Source: Betaproteobacteria bacterium
GTDB taxonomy: Bacteria; Bdellovibrionota_B; Oligoflexia; Silvanigrellales; Silvanigrellaceae
Length of the DNA stretch: 64,000 bases
Assembly: GCA_016868315.1 (NCBI GenBank)
Contig: VGHE01000004.1
Span: forward strand, 62,001-126,000
Direction of reading: 5' to 3'
The notes beneath the pieces are model-generated. The model was not told the DNA's origin. It was given only the letters and a program-made list of their open reading frames with translations, and ran no database searches. This document shows positions 8,939 through 16,028 of the stretch, in pieces. Numbering within the stretch: the first letter of the stretch is position 1; every line of letters starts with the position of its first letter. A program made the position numbers and the translations under genes.

Positions 8939-10102
8939 ATGATGAACAAAGAATCTGGGATGGTGAGTCCTGACGTGAACCCTCAAATCAACTTTCAGGC
9001 ACTAATACAAGCATACGAGAGCGGAGTTGCGTCGAGCGAAGGAACACTTTCGCTGATTGCCGGAGATGCCAGTGATCGCAAGTTCTACCGCCTGGAGTCG
9101 CCAAAACTGAACGCCATCTGCATGAAGTTCCCGAAGTGGGAAGGTGGCTACGGTGGTGATCCGATGAGCTGGCTCGGTATGCAGTCGGCTCTCGTGGGCA
9201 TCGGTATCCCTGTGCCGCGTATTCTATTTGTTGATGAGAAAAACTCTTGTATTTGGACTGAAGATTTTGGTGATAATTTCCTCAATTTTAGACTGGGAAA
9301 TCGCACCCTCGACGAGAATGATCCCGAGTGTAAAACAACTCTGAATCTGTACCGGGATGCGCTCGAGCTTCTTGTGCAGGTGCAATATCCGCGCTCGCAC
9401 CTGCTCAACCATCCTGCTCAAGACAGAGCCTTTGATTTTGAGAAGCTCTTTTTTGAAATGAACTTTTTTGTTACCCACTTCATCAAGGGGTGGTTGGCAC
9501 TTCCATTTTCGCAGGAAGACAAACTGTGCCAGGAAATCGTGCGAGAGCTGGAATCACTCTGCACTCTTCTGCATGGTTGTGAGAGAGTCCTTTGCCACCG
9601 TGACTACCATGTGCGCAATGTTATGGTTGTTGGTGGAAACGTGCGCTGGATTGATTTCCAAGATGCTCGCATGGGACCTCACACCTACGATGTAGTCAGC
9701 TTGTTAAGAGACAGCTACATACGCATCACACCAGGCACGCGTGATTCTCTTTTGAAGTTTTACGGTGGCAAACTTAATGAAGTCCGGAAACGGGAAGGGA
9801 AAGCCCCCTGGAGCAACGAAGCACTCTTCCATGAGGCATCCTTGATGGGATTGCAGCGCAACATCAAAGCGCTGGGAAGCTTTGGTTACTTGGCAACTCA
9901 AAAACAAAAAACGGGGTACTTAAAATACGTGCGGCACACGATTGACACGATTCTCGCCGATGATTTTGCACGCGCATCTGGGATGCGCATTGCCGATGCC
10001 TTTCCTGCCACAATCAGCTTCCTGAAAGATCTTGTTGAAGGTGGAGGCCAGGACAAACTGACGTCCAGACTCCGTGCATTCGGGGTGCTGGACGCATTTT
10101 GA
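8939..10102 (+). CDS. amgK: Aminoglycoside-phosphotransferase-fold kinase, likely N-acetylmuramate/N-acetylglucosamine 1-kinase AmgK
   Basis: A 387-residue kinase of the APH fold. Visible motifs are the nucleotide region (LIAGDASDRKFYRLE), the catalytic loop CHRDYHVRNVMV with HRD and Asn, and the Mg-binding WIDFQDARMGPHTYDVVSLLRD. The pattern DASDRKFYR ... WIDFQDARxGPxxYDxxSLLRDSY is that of AmgK, which phosphorylates MurNAc/GlcNAc at the anomeric position in the recycling route that bypasses de novo UDP-MurNAc synthesis. A MurU-type nucleotidyltransferase, its partner enzyme, lies 1.8 kb downstream on the same strand. The frame is open from TTG 8900; ATG 8939 is preferred because AGGCGG lies 9 bases before it. 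Confidence 0.8.
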   Translation: MMNKESGMVSPDVNPQINFQALIQAYESGVASSEGTLSLIAGDASDRKFYRLESPKLNAICMKFPKWEGGYGGDPMSWLGMQSALVGIGIPVPRILFVDEKNSCIWTEDFGDNFLNFRLGNRTLDENDPECKTTLNLYRDALELLVQVQYPRSHLLNHPAQDRAFDFEKLFFEMNFFVTHFIKGWLALPFSQEDKLCQEIVRELESLCTLLHGCERVLCHRDYHVRNVMVVGGNVRWIDFQDARMGPHTYDVVSLLRDSYIRITPGTRDSLLKFYGGKLNEVRKREGKAPWSNEALFHEASLMGLQRNIKALGSFGYLATQKQKTGYLKYVRHTIDTILADDFARASGMRIADAFPATISFLKDLVEGGGQDKLTSRLRAFGVLDAF

Positions 10103-10124
10103 TGACGCTTGAGGATGCTGATTT

Positions 10125-10472
10125 TCAGCGGCTCAGCTGCTGAATGGAAACGGTTTCGTAGCGTCCTTGTTCACGATCGATGAGAATGGTTACAGTCCCT
10201 GATAGTCTATCGACCATGTAGGGATACTCAGCTCGCTCCGTGCCGAAGCGAGAGTCCAGCCAAAGCTTCACCCGTGCACTGACTTGAAGATCGGTTTCAG
10301 TCAGTTCCGTTTCGAACGTTTGTCCGTCTTCGACGATGCTTAGCTTCTTGGGCTGAGGCTGGGGTGGATTGTTGATCACGATACTTCCAGCAAAGGCAGA
10401 AAGACTCACGGCTCCCTGCAAAACAACGAGGCTAAGCAACACGACGCGGGGCAAAAATTTATGCTTTGTCAT
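10125..10472 (-). CDS. Small exported protein of unknown function
   Basis: A 115-residue protein with a clear signal peptide (FLPRVVLLSLVVLQGAVSLSAFA, cleavage likely after AFA) and a compact mature part of about 85 residues with no recognisable motif and no cysteines. It is probably periplasmic. ATG 10472 has GGGAGG about 10 bases upstream and overlaps the end of the preceding gene by 14 bases (ATGACAAAGCATAA), so the two genes are translationally coupled. It converges on amgK with 22 bases between the stops. Confidence 0.6.
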   Translation of the reverse strand: MTKHKFLPRVVLLSLVVLQGAVSLSAFAGSIVINNPPQPQPKKLSIVEDGQTFETELTETDLQVSARVKLWLDSRFGTERAEYPYMVDRLSGTVTILIDREQGRYETVSIQQLSR

Positions 10473-11025
10473 GACGCGTGATCCTCCCAGAAATAACAAG
10501 ATCAAAGGCGGTGTGTTCTTGACCCGGCTCCGCCGCTCCCGGATTTTCTGCATGCTTCAAAATCAGTTGACGGATGGCATCGAGCAGAGATTCCGACGCG
10601 CGCACATTCTCACCCAGGCCGTGGTAATAGCAGTACAAGCTGTTCTGAGAGTCATCCTTGATAGATGCAACTTTCGACAAAGCCATAGCCCGGTCGGCAG
10701 CCACCTGTGCGGCCGACAACGAGTCGTGCCCCGAAAAGTCGAGTCCGGAATAAAGAGCTTCGTAACCACATTTTGATTTTTGAGAGGTCTTCACTGCCTC
10801 ATGCTGAAGCAAAAGTGGGAGGTGAAGATTCTCGATGTAGAGTTGCACGATCTCAGGTTCGCCGGACTGAGCCAGCAAAACACCGGTGCACAAAGGACGA
10901 TCCGCAACGATATTGTGAAAAACCTCGATGAGCTCAGGATGGTGCCGCAAAAATCGGTAGAGTTGCGGGTGCGCCTTTTCGTTCACGAGCATTCTTGGCA
11001 AGCTGGTTGTCACACGTCCCCCCAT
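10459..11025 (-). CDS. Unknown cytoplasmic protein
   Basis: A 188-residue protein with no signal peptide or membrane segment that I do not recognise. It is rich in His, Leu and Glu, with a middle part KCGYEALYSGLDFSGHDSLS and a helical C-terminal segment (ASESLLDAIRQLILKHAEN). It follows the XRE regulator gene on the same strand and is coupled to the small exported protein by a 14-base overlap, so the three may form one unit. The start is uncertain: ATG 11025 or GTG 11013; neither has a good ribosome binding site. Confidence 0.55.
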   Translation of the reverse strand: MGGRVTTSLPRMLVNEKAHPQLYRFLRHHPELIEVFHNIVADRPLCTGVLLAQSGEPEIVQLYIENLHLPLLLQHEAVKTSQKSKCGYEALYSGLDFSGHDSLSAAQVAADRAMALSKVASIKDDSQNSLYCYYHGLGENVRASESLLDAIRQLILKHAENPGAAEPGQEHTAFDLVISGRITRHDKA

Positions 11026-11116
11026 GCATCCGGGCGATTAATTGGCCGGTCGACCAAACATGTAACACGGACAATTTGGCGCTGCAAGTTTTGCCTCCAA
11101 AGTTTTGGACGAGGCT

Positions 11117-11767
11117 TCAGCGGCGCATCAAATCGAAGTGGGTGAAGTAGTGCTTGAGCAGCTCTCGCAAGCGTTCGATAATCTGGTGTGACTGCGGATC
11201 TTCACCCTTGAGCTTCTTGAAGTCGATGTAATCCTCGAGGACTTGGCGCTCGAAACGCAGCCTTGAATCGTAGGGCAGCTGACAAAGAAGTGCACCGAGG
11301 CGCACCCACCAGCGCACACGCCGAGGCATCAGCGGTTCTTGGGTTTCATCGGTCCGACGCCCACTCAGCTGCCGCGCCCTCTCATCTGGAAGTGTTGGAT
11401 TTTCAAGTACTTGAAGAAACAGGTCGCGCTCTTCAATAGACAGCTCGGAAAAATGCATCAGCACTTTCTCCTGCCAGGGTTCGAGTCCCACTCCCAACTC
11501 AGCCGGGGTGCCACCTCGGATTCTGCCGAGGAAGCCTGGCAAGTCGAGGTTCTCTAGATCCGCGATTTTGAGCAGGAGATCGAGTGCCACGCCCTTGGAG
11601 TTGTCGGTCGTGTTTTGCTCGTATTCACGGTAGCGGTTCAAAGACAGCCCGAGGCGAATAGCCATTTCATTTTGTGTGAGACCTTCACGCGCCCGAAAAC
11701 TCGACAAGAACCGCGCCACACCCTCGAGGTACTCGGCCAACAGTGGATGTGAGGTGGATGACGACAT
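11117..11767 (-). CDS. XRE-family helix-turn-helix regulator
   Basis: A 216-residue protein. Residues about 15-75 form a Cro/C1-type HTH (FRAREGLTQNEMAIRLGLSLNRYREYEQ ends with the typical YREYE recognition segment). The remaining 140 residues are helical and charged and contain a possible dimerisation or sensing region (WWVRLGALLCQLPYDSRLRFE). No enzyme motif is seen. A perfect 12-base palindrome and a repeated decamer lie just upstream (11786-11868) and are candidate operator sites for autoregulation or control of the divergent murU. Confidence 0.75.
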   Translation of the reverse strand: MSSSTSHPLLAEYLEGVARFLSSFRAREGLTQNEMAIRLGLSLNRYREYEQNTTDNSKGVALDLLLKIADLENLDLPGFLGRIRGGTPAELGVGLEPWQEKVLMHFSELSIEERDLFLQVLENPTLPDERARQLSGRRTDETQEPLMPRRVRWWVRLGALLCQLPYDSRLRFERQVLEDYIDFKKLKGEDPQSHQIIERLRELLKHYFTHFDLMRR

Positions 11768-11797
11768 GGGTTCTCTTCTCGAAGAAAGACTCTCGAT

Positions 11798-11809
11798 TCA
11801 ATGCATTGA
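11798..11809. promoter_or_regulatory. 12-bp perfect palindrome, candidate operator
   Basis: TCAATGCATTGA is fully palindromic and sits 31 bases before the XRE regulator start in the divergent xre-murU intergenic region. A candidate -35 TGGACA for the regulator lies further upstream on the minus strand. A self-binding site for the XRE protein is plausible but unproven. Confidence 0.4.
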
Positions 11810-11849
11810 TCTCTGACAGGTTTAATCATGCACATTCTGTACTGTCCAG

Positions 11850-11868
11850 CAAGACTCTCGTAGTCTTG
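11850..11868. repeat. Inverted repeat with a duplicated decamer upstream of murU
   Basis: Arms CAAGACT (11850-11856) and AGTCTTG (11862-11868) flank CTCGT. The decamer AAGACTCTCG inside it (11851-11860) occurs a second time at 11786-11795, 65 bases away on the other side of the palindrome. The arrangement resembles a multi-site operator region. Confidence 0.4.
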
Positions 11869-11944
11869 ATTAGGCATGCTTTGGCTCGACGGGGCGCAAG
11901 ACTCAGCCTTCCGGGGGAGACTTTCATTGGTGTTGACGCAAAAA

Positions 11945-13243
11945 ATGAATGGTTTGGTTCTTTGTGCGGGCTTCGGAACTCGACTGCGCCCACTGACAAG
12001 CGTCATCCCCAAGCCTGCCGTGCCTGTCGGTGCGCTTCCTGCGGCACTTCGTAACGTCGAACAACTCCTCGATGCTGGCTTTGAGCGCATCCACTGCAAC
12101 ACGCATTACCTAGCAGACGAGCTCGAACGGCAAATGCGGGCAGCGGCCCAGTCGCGAGGTTGGCCCCTGGAAAGGATCTGCTTCTGGAATGAACCCGAAA
12201 TCCTCGAAACGGGGGGCGGCATCGCGCGGATTGTCAAAGCTCACAGCGCTGCGCTCGGTCTCTCAAACATCTGGGATACCTTGGTTGTCTCAGGCGACAT
12301 AGTGGCTGACATTCCCTTAAAACCGATGTTGGCCAGCTGGGCTCAGCGGAGTCCGGACGAGACTTCATTGATGGCTAGCCTGCCTCTCAAAACGGCTCGG
12401 AAAGATGTGACCTGGGTCGACCCGACACTGAAATATGTTCAGGGATTCGGTGCCGACGCGAGCTCCGAAAGCGCTGCGGCGCAGGGTTGGCATGCTCGTA
12501 TTTTTTCGAACCACCAAATCCTCGCAGGTCAGGTTCTCGAGCGCTGCACTATCGAAAAGCGCTCGAGTATCGACCTTTTCTACAGGCATGCACTGAAGCA
12601 ACAGGAGAAAATTCTTCACATCGCACTGGATGACTCCGACGTGTGGTTTGATATTGGAACTCCTGATTCTTACTTCGACTGCTTAGGCAAACTTGATCTG
12701 CGCAGCCCGCAGCGCTCAGAGTGGTCACAATCTGTTCTGAATATTTGTCTAGGCACTCACCCCATGGACGCTCCGCCTGATCACCTGAGCGCAAGCGTGA
12801 CTCATCATGATCAATCAAACACAAACAAAGACGATCAGGTACAGGCTTGCCTGAACACAATTCTCTCTTCGCATTGGTGTTGGCTGGGGCATCTGCATGC
12901 CTTTCCAGAAGCTCTGCAGCAGCGCCTCGTTGAACTCATTTCGGTCTTGGAAAAAAATAAAGGCCTGCTCGAACAAAGTTCAGGGCTAACAATTGAAAGG
13001 CTGGAGGGTACTTTCCTTGCCAGTTCCCATCTGCCATCCGCAGATGCTTCCTCGGCACTCGGCGCCACTTCAAGCGCTCGGAGAGGCTACATCGATGTTC
13101 CTCTCCCTCATCATCTCGGGTCTCATCCCCTCTGCCAAAGGCCGCTTCTCATCTCACTCGGCCTTTTACTCGATTCCACTTCCACTCAGGCCTCTTCGCC
13201 CGAAGACCCATTCTGGTTTCTTCTCACTCGACCGCAGCCGTAA
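11945..13243 (+). CDS. murU: MurU-type nucleotidyltransferase with a long C-terminal extension
   Basis: A 432-residue protein. Residues 1-235 are a sugar-phosphate nucleotidyltransferase: MNGLVLCAGFGTRLRPLTS with the nucleotide-binding GxGTRxRPLT, KPAVPVG, the region EPEILETGGGI, the metal-site Asp in VVSGDIVADI, and VWFDIGTPDSYFDC near the end of the domain. MurU makes UDP-MurNAc from MurNAc-1-P, the product of AmgK. The family is normally about 220-240 residues; the extra 190 residues here are unrecognised, Ser/Leu-rich and partly helical. ATG 11945 gives the canonical N-terminus, but TTG 11927 or GTG 11930, with GGGGGAG upstream, may be used. The 3' end overlaps the convergent LysM gene by 20 bases. 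Confidence 0.75.
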   Translation: MNGLVLCAGFGTRLRPLTSVIPKPAVPVGALPAALRNVEQLLDAGFERIHCNTHYLADELERQMRAAAQSRGWPLERICFWNEPEILETGGGIARIVKAHSAALGLSNIWDTLVVSGDIVADIPLKPMLASWAQRSPDETSLMASLPLKTARKDVTWVDPTLKYVQGFGADASSESAAAQGWHARIFSNHQILAGQVLERCTIEKRSSIDLFYRHALKQQEKILHIALDDSDVWFDIGTPDSYFDCLGKLDLRSPQRSEWSQSVLNICLGTHPMDAPPDHLSASVTHHDQSNTNKDDQVQACLNTILSSHWCWLGHLHAFPEALQQRLVELISVLEKNKGLLEQSSGLTIERLEGTFLASSHLPSADASSALGATSSARRGYIDVPLPHHLGSHPLCQRPLLISLGLLLDSTSTQASSPEDPFWFLLTRPQP

Positions 13244-14408
13244 GAACCTCAACAGATTCTTCGTCCTGGTCGTTACTCACAGATTCATCGGTTGAGACTT
13301 CGAGTTCTGCTTCTTCGTCATCCTTGAGAGCGACTTTGTTTGCAGCACGGTAGGTCAGGGTCATGCCAACACGGATGCGGTCGGGGTTGAGAACCTGGGG
13401 ATTCTCCTTCCAGAGAATGCGCCACGCACCCTGTGTACCGTAAAACTTCGCAGCGATTCCTGAGAGTGTGTCGCCTTTGCTGACCGTGTAAGCCTGGCGG
13501 TCACCCTTCTCATATTTCTCAGCGAATGCTTTAGAGGCTTCGCTCAGAGTGTAGTAAATCACGTCGCCAGGATAAATCTTGTTAGCATCGGCCAAACCAT
13601 TTTCAGCCTGGAGTGACTTCCATCGGCCACGTGATCCGTAGATCTTTTGTGAAATTCCGCCGAGGGTATCGCCACGCATCACGTAGTAGGCCATCTTGGA
13701 GCCCATTTCAGGAAGTGAAGTGGGACCGCTAACAACTGCAGTTGAACCTTCGCCTTCCTCTGCACCTGCATCGGGAGCTGGCGCTGGAGCGGCGTTCGCA
13801 GGGGGAGCATCCGAATCACCGAGTGCAGGAGCTGCGCCCGCGTCAGGAGCAGGTGCGGCATTGGCACCAGCGGCAAAAGGATTTGTCGTGTTTGCATCGG
13901 TCGCGCCTGCGACAGGGGCAGCAGCAGCATCGGGAGCCGGAGCAGCGCCTTCCATTGCAAGAGCGTTCAGCGCATTGCCAGAGCCATCAGCATTGAGAGC
14001 GCCCGCATCAGCGGCGCCTCCATTTTCTTCTGGAGCTGTGTTGGCATTGTTCGCTGCAGCAGCCTGCGTTCCAGCTGCATCAGCGCCTTCTCCACCAATA
14101 GCGTTGTTCAGCTCATTGCCAATCGGATTGTTGCTCGCAGCGGCCTCGCCTTCAGGCTTGGCTGTGTTTGCGGACTCCGTGTTTGCATTGGCGTTGGCAT
14201 TCTCGCCCGCTGCAGCATTGTTGCTGGCTGCGTTGTTCGCCGCATTCCCATTCTCGGATGCTTCGCCCGAGGCAGCAGCATCAAGAGCGGGGGTAGGTTC
14301 GCCCTCGCCTGTCGAGCTACAAGCAATTGGCCCGACAGCAAGGACAATTGCCGCAACTGCGGGAAGCAGATAACTTCTCAACATAGAGAACGAACGGTTA
14401 CGCATCAT
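13224..14408 (-). CDS. LysM-domain lipoprotein with an Ala/Asn-rich linker
   Basis: A 394-residue protein. Signal peptide LLPAVAAIVLAVGPIAC ends in a lipobox-like PIAC, so Cys is probably lipidated. About 210 residues of low-complexity Ala/Asn/Gly/Pro/Glu sequence follow and likely form an extended acidic linker across the periplasm. Two LysM peptidoglycan-binding domains lie near residues 235-290 (YYVMRGDTLGGISQKIYG) and 305-355 (YTVSKGDTLSGIAAKFYG). The C-terminus is acidic. No catalytic domain is present, so it probably tethers the membrane to the cell wall. It is transcribed divergently from the dcw cluster. Confidence 0.85.
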   Translation of the reverse strand: MMRNRSFSMLRSYLLPAVAAIVLAVGPIACSSTGEGEPTPALDAAASGEASENGNAANNAASNNAAAGENANANANTESANTAKPEGEAAASNNPIGNELNNAIGGEGADAAGTQAAAANNANTAPEENGGAADAGALNADGSGNALNALAMEGAAPAPDAAAAPVAGATDANTTNPFAAGANAAPAPDAGAAPALGDSDAPPANAAPAPAPDAGAEEGEGSTAVVSGPTSLPEMGSKMAYYVMRGDTLGGISQKIYGSRGRWKSLQAENGLADANKIYPGDVIYYTLSEASKAFAEKYEKGDRQAYTVSKGDTLSGIAAKFYGTQGAWRILWKENPQVLNPDRIRVGMTLTYRAANKVALKDDEEAELEVSTDESVSNDQDEESVEVLTAAVE

Positions 14409-14570
14409 CGCTGGAGACCCTCAAGCAGGAAATCCAATTTGAGACCTGAATCTCAATTCACTGACGTTGAATCGGAGCTGCTCTCAAAAGCTTTAAACGG
14501 CTTGCGTAATTTTTTGGCACATCAAATTGCAGCTGCGTCAAAAGGATGACATCTGCTTCGAGGGAACTGC

Positions 14571-15647
14571 ATGACGACCTTTGCTCACACCACTGTTCTT
14601 CTCAACGAAACAGTGGAACTCACACTCCGCGGAGTGTCTCGTCATCCCGGTGCGAACCGCTACACTTTTGCCGACTGCACGCTTGGAGGAGCGGGTCACT
14701 CGCTCCATCTTCTCGAAACCTTCAGCACCCAAATGCATCAATCCGGCAGAACAGACTTCATTTTCGAAATCCTCTGCTGCGATCAAGATCCAGTTGCTCT
14801 CGGTGTTGCACGCGAGCGCCTGAGCAATTGGAAAATGCAACGCGAACAGACTCGAGAAAATTTCGAGCTGACACTCCTGCCCATCAATTTTCGAGAGCTT
14901 CCCGAGTGGTTGAAAACAAATCGCCCACAAACGCGCCTGTGTGGCCTATTAGCTGACCTCGGTGTGAGCTCACCCCAGCTCGATGAAGCTGACAGAGGAT
15001 TTTCATTTCTCCGCGAGGGTCCTCTCGACATGCGTATGAACCAACACGACGGACTGACAGCACGAGACCTGTTGCTCAACATGAGCGAGAAAGAGCTTGC
15101 CACCATTTTCCACGAATACGGCGAAGAGCCTCGCGCCCGCGTGTTGGCAAAAGCCATTGTCAAAGATCGCCAAAATCAGACGCTCCCACTGTCAAATACA
15201 ACGGCATTTGCGCAATACGCCGCGCGTGTCCTGGGCTATCATCAGAGTCGAGTGCACCCGGCCACACGAGTTTTTCAGGCACTCCGCATAGCCGTCAACG
15301 AAGAGCTCGGTGCCATTGAAGAACTGCTCCAAGGTCTTCCGGAAATCATGGACGAAGACAGCTGGGCGGCAGTCATAAGCTTCCATTCTTTGGAAGACCG
15401 GCTGGTGAAACGATACTTTAGAGCCTGGGAGTCCGGCAGTATGAATCCTGACCAGAAGAAAGCAAATGACAAGCAACAGTGGCTTGAATTGCAAATGGGA
15501 CTTATGGGCAACGCAACATCAACAAAGACCTCATTGGGACACGAAGATCCGCGCGGAGGGACAACTGCCAGCGAGGAAGAAATCAAAAGCAACCCACGTT
15601 CACGTTCGGCGAGGCTGCGTGGATTTCACTTTGAAAGAAGGCAGTGA
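14571..15647 (+). CDS. rsmH: 16S rRNA (cytosine1402-N4)-methyltransferase RsmH (MraW)
   Basis: A 358-residue SAM-dependent methyltransferase that acts on C1402 in the ribosomal P site. Motifs include HTTVLLNETV at the start, the SAM-binding DCTLGGAGHS, LADLGVSSPQLDEADRGFSF, PLDMRMN, and AVISFHSLEDRLVKRYF near the end. It is the first gene of the dcw cluster here; no mraZ precedes it. GAGGG stands 8 bases before the ATG. The last 70 residues hold an insertion (EEEIKSNPRSRSARLR) rich in charged residues. Confidence 0.95.
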   Translation: MTTFAHTTVLLNETVELTLRGVSRHPGANRYTFADCTLGGAGHSLHLLETFSTQMHQSGRTDFIFEILCCDQDPVALGVARERLSNWKMQREQTRENFELTLLPINFRELPEWLKTNRPQTRLCGLLADLGVSSPQLDEADRGFSFLREGPLDMRMNQHDGLTARDLLLNMSEKELATIFHEYGEEPRARVLAKAIVKDRQNQTLPLSNTTAFAQYAARVLGYHQSRVHPATRVFQALRIAVNEELGAIEELLQGLPEIMDEDSWAAVISFHSLEDRLVKRYFRAWESGSMNPDQKKANDKQQWLELQMGLMGNATSTKTSLGHEDPRGGTTASEEEIKSNPRSRSARLRGFHFERRQ

Positions 15648-15701
15648 GACACAAAACTGATTCGGTTTTGATCACATGTTCACGGGAGAGGATTTCGACT
15701 C

Positions 15702-16028
15702 ATGAATATAAAAAGGATCGATGCCAGTCTGCTGTGCTTCGCACTCGTTGTCATTGCTGCAATTCCTGTAGCTGCACTGCGCACAAAGACCTATGCTATC
15801 GGATATGAACTCGGGCGTCTTAAATCAGAGGAACGCCAGTTGCGACAAAAGAATACGGAACTGCAAGGGCAACTTGCTTCCGTCCAACGGTCGGTGCGCG
15901 ATGCGAAATTGAAAAATACAAACAATGAAAATGAGGCGCAGCTCAAGCTCCCAGCGAAGACAAACGTCCTTCGACCACAAAATGTTTCCGATGGATTGGA
16001 GAACACTGGCGTTGAAAAGAATCCTTAA
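15702..16028 (+). CDS. ftsL: Cell division protein FtsL
   Basis: A 108-residue bitopic protein: short cytoplasmic N-terminus, one membrane segment (LLCFALVVIAAIPVAAL), then a periplasmic coiled coil (YELGRLKSEERQLRQKNTELQGQL) typical of FtsL. Sequence is poorly conserved in this family, so the call rests on topology plus position between rsmH and ftsI. The tail after residue 75 is polar and its coding sequence overlaps the start of ftsI. A good SD (GGGAGAGG) lies about 14 bases before the ATG. Confidence 0.8.
   Translation: MNIKRIDASLLCFALVVIAAIPVAALRTKTYAIGYELGRLKSEERQLRQKNTELQGQLASVQRSVRDAKLKNTNNENEAQLKLPAKTNVLRPQNVSDGLENTGVEKNP

Noticed and set aside
13696-14373. Long plus-strand open frame of 225 codons opposite the LysM lipoprotein
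   Set aside because: It is the complement of the low-complexity Ala/Asn-rich linker and has a monotonous Ala/Ser/Pro composition; the minus-strand frame has a lipobox and LysM domains.
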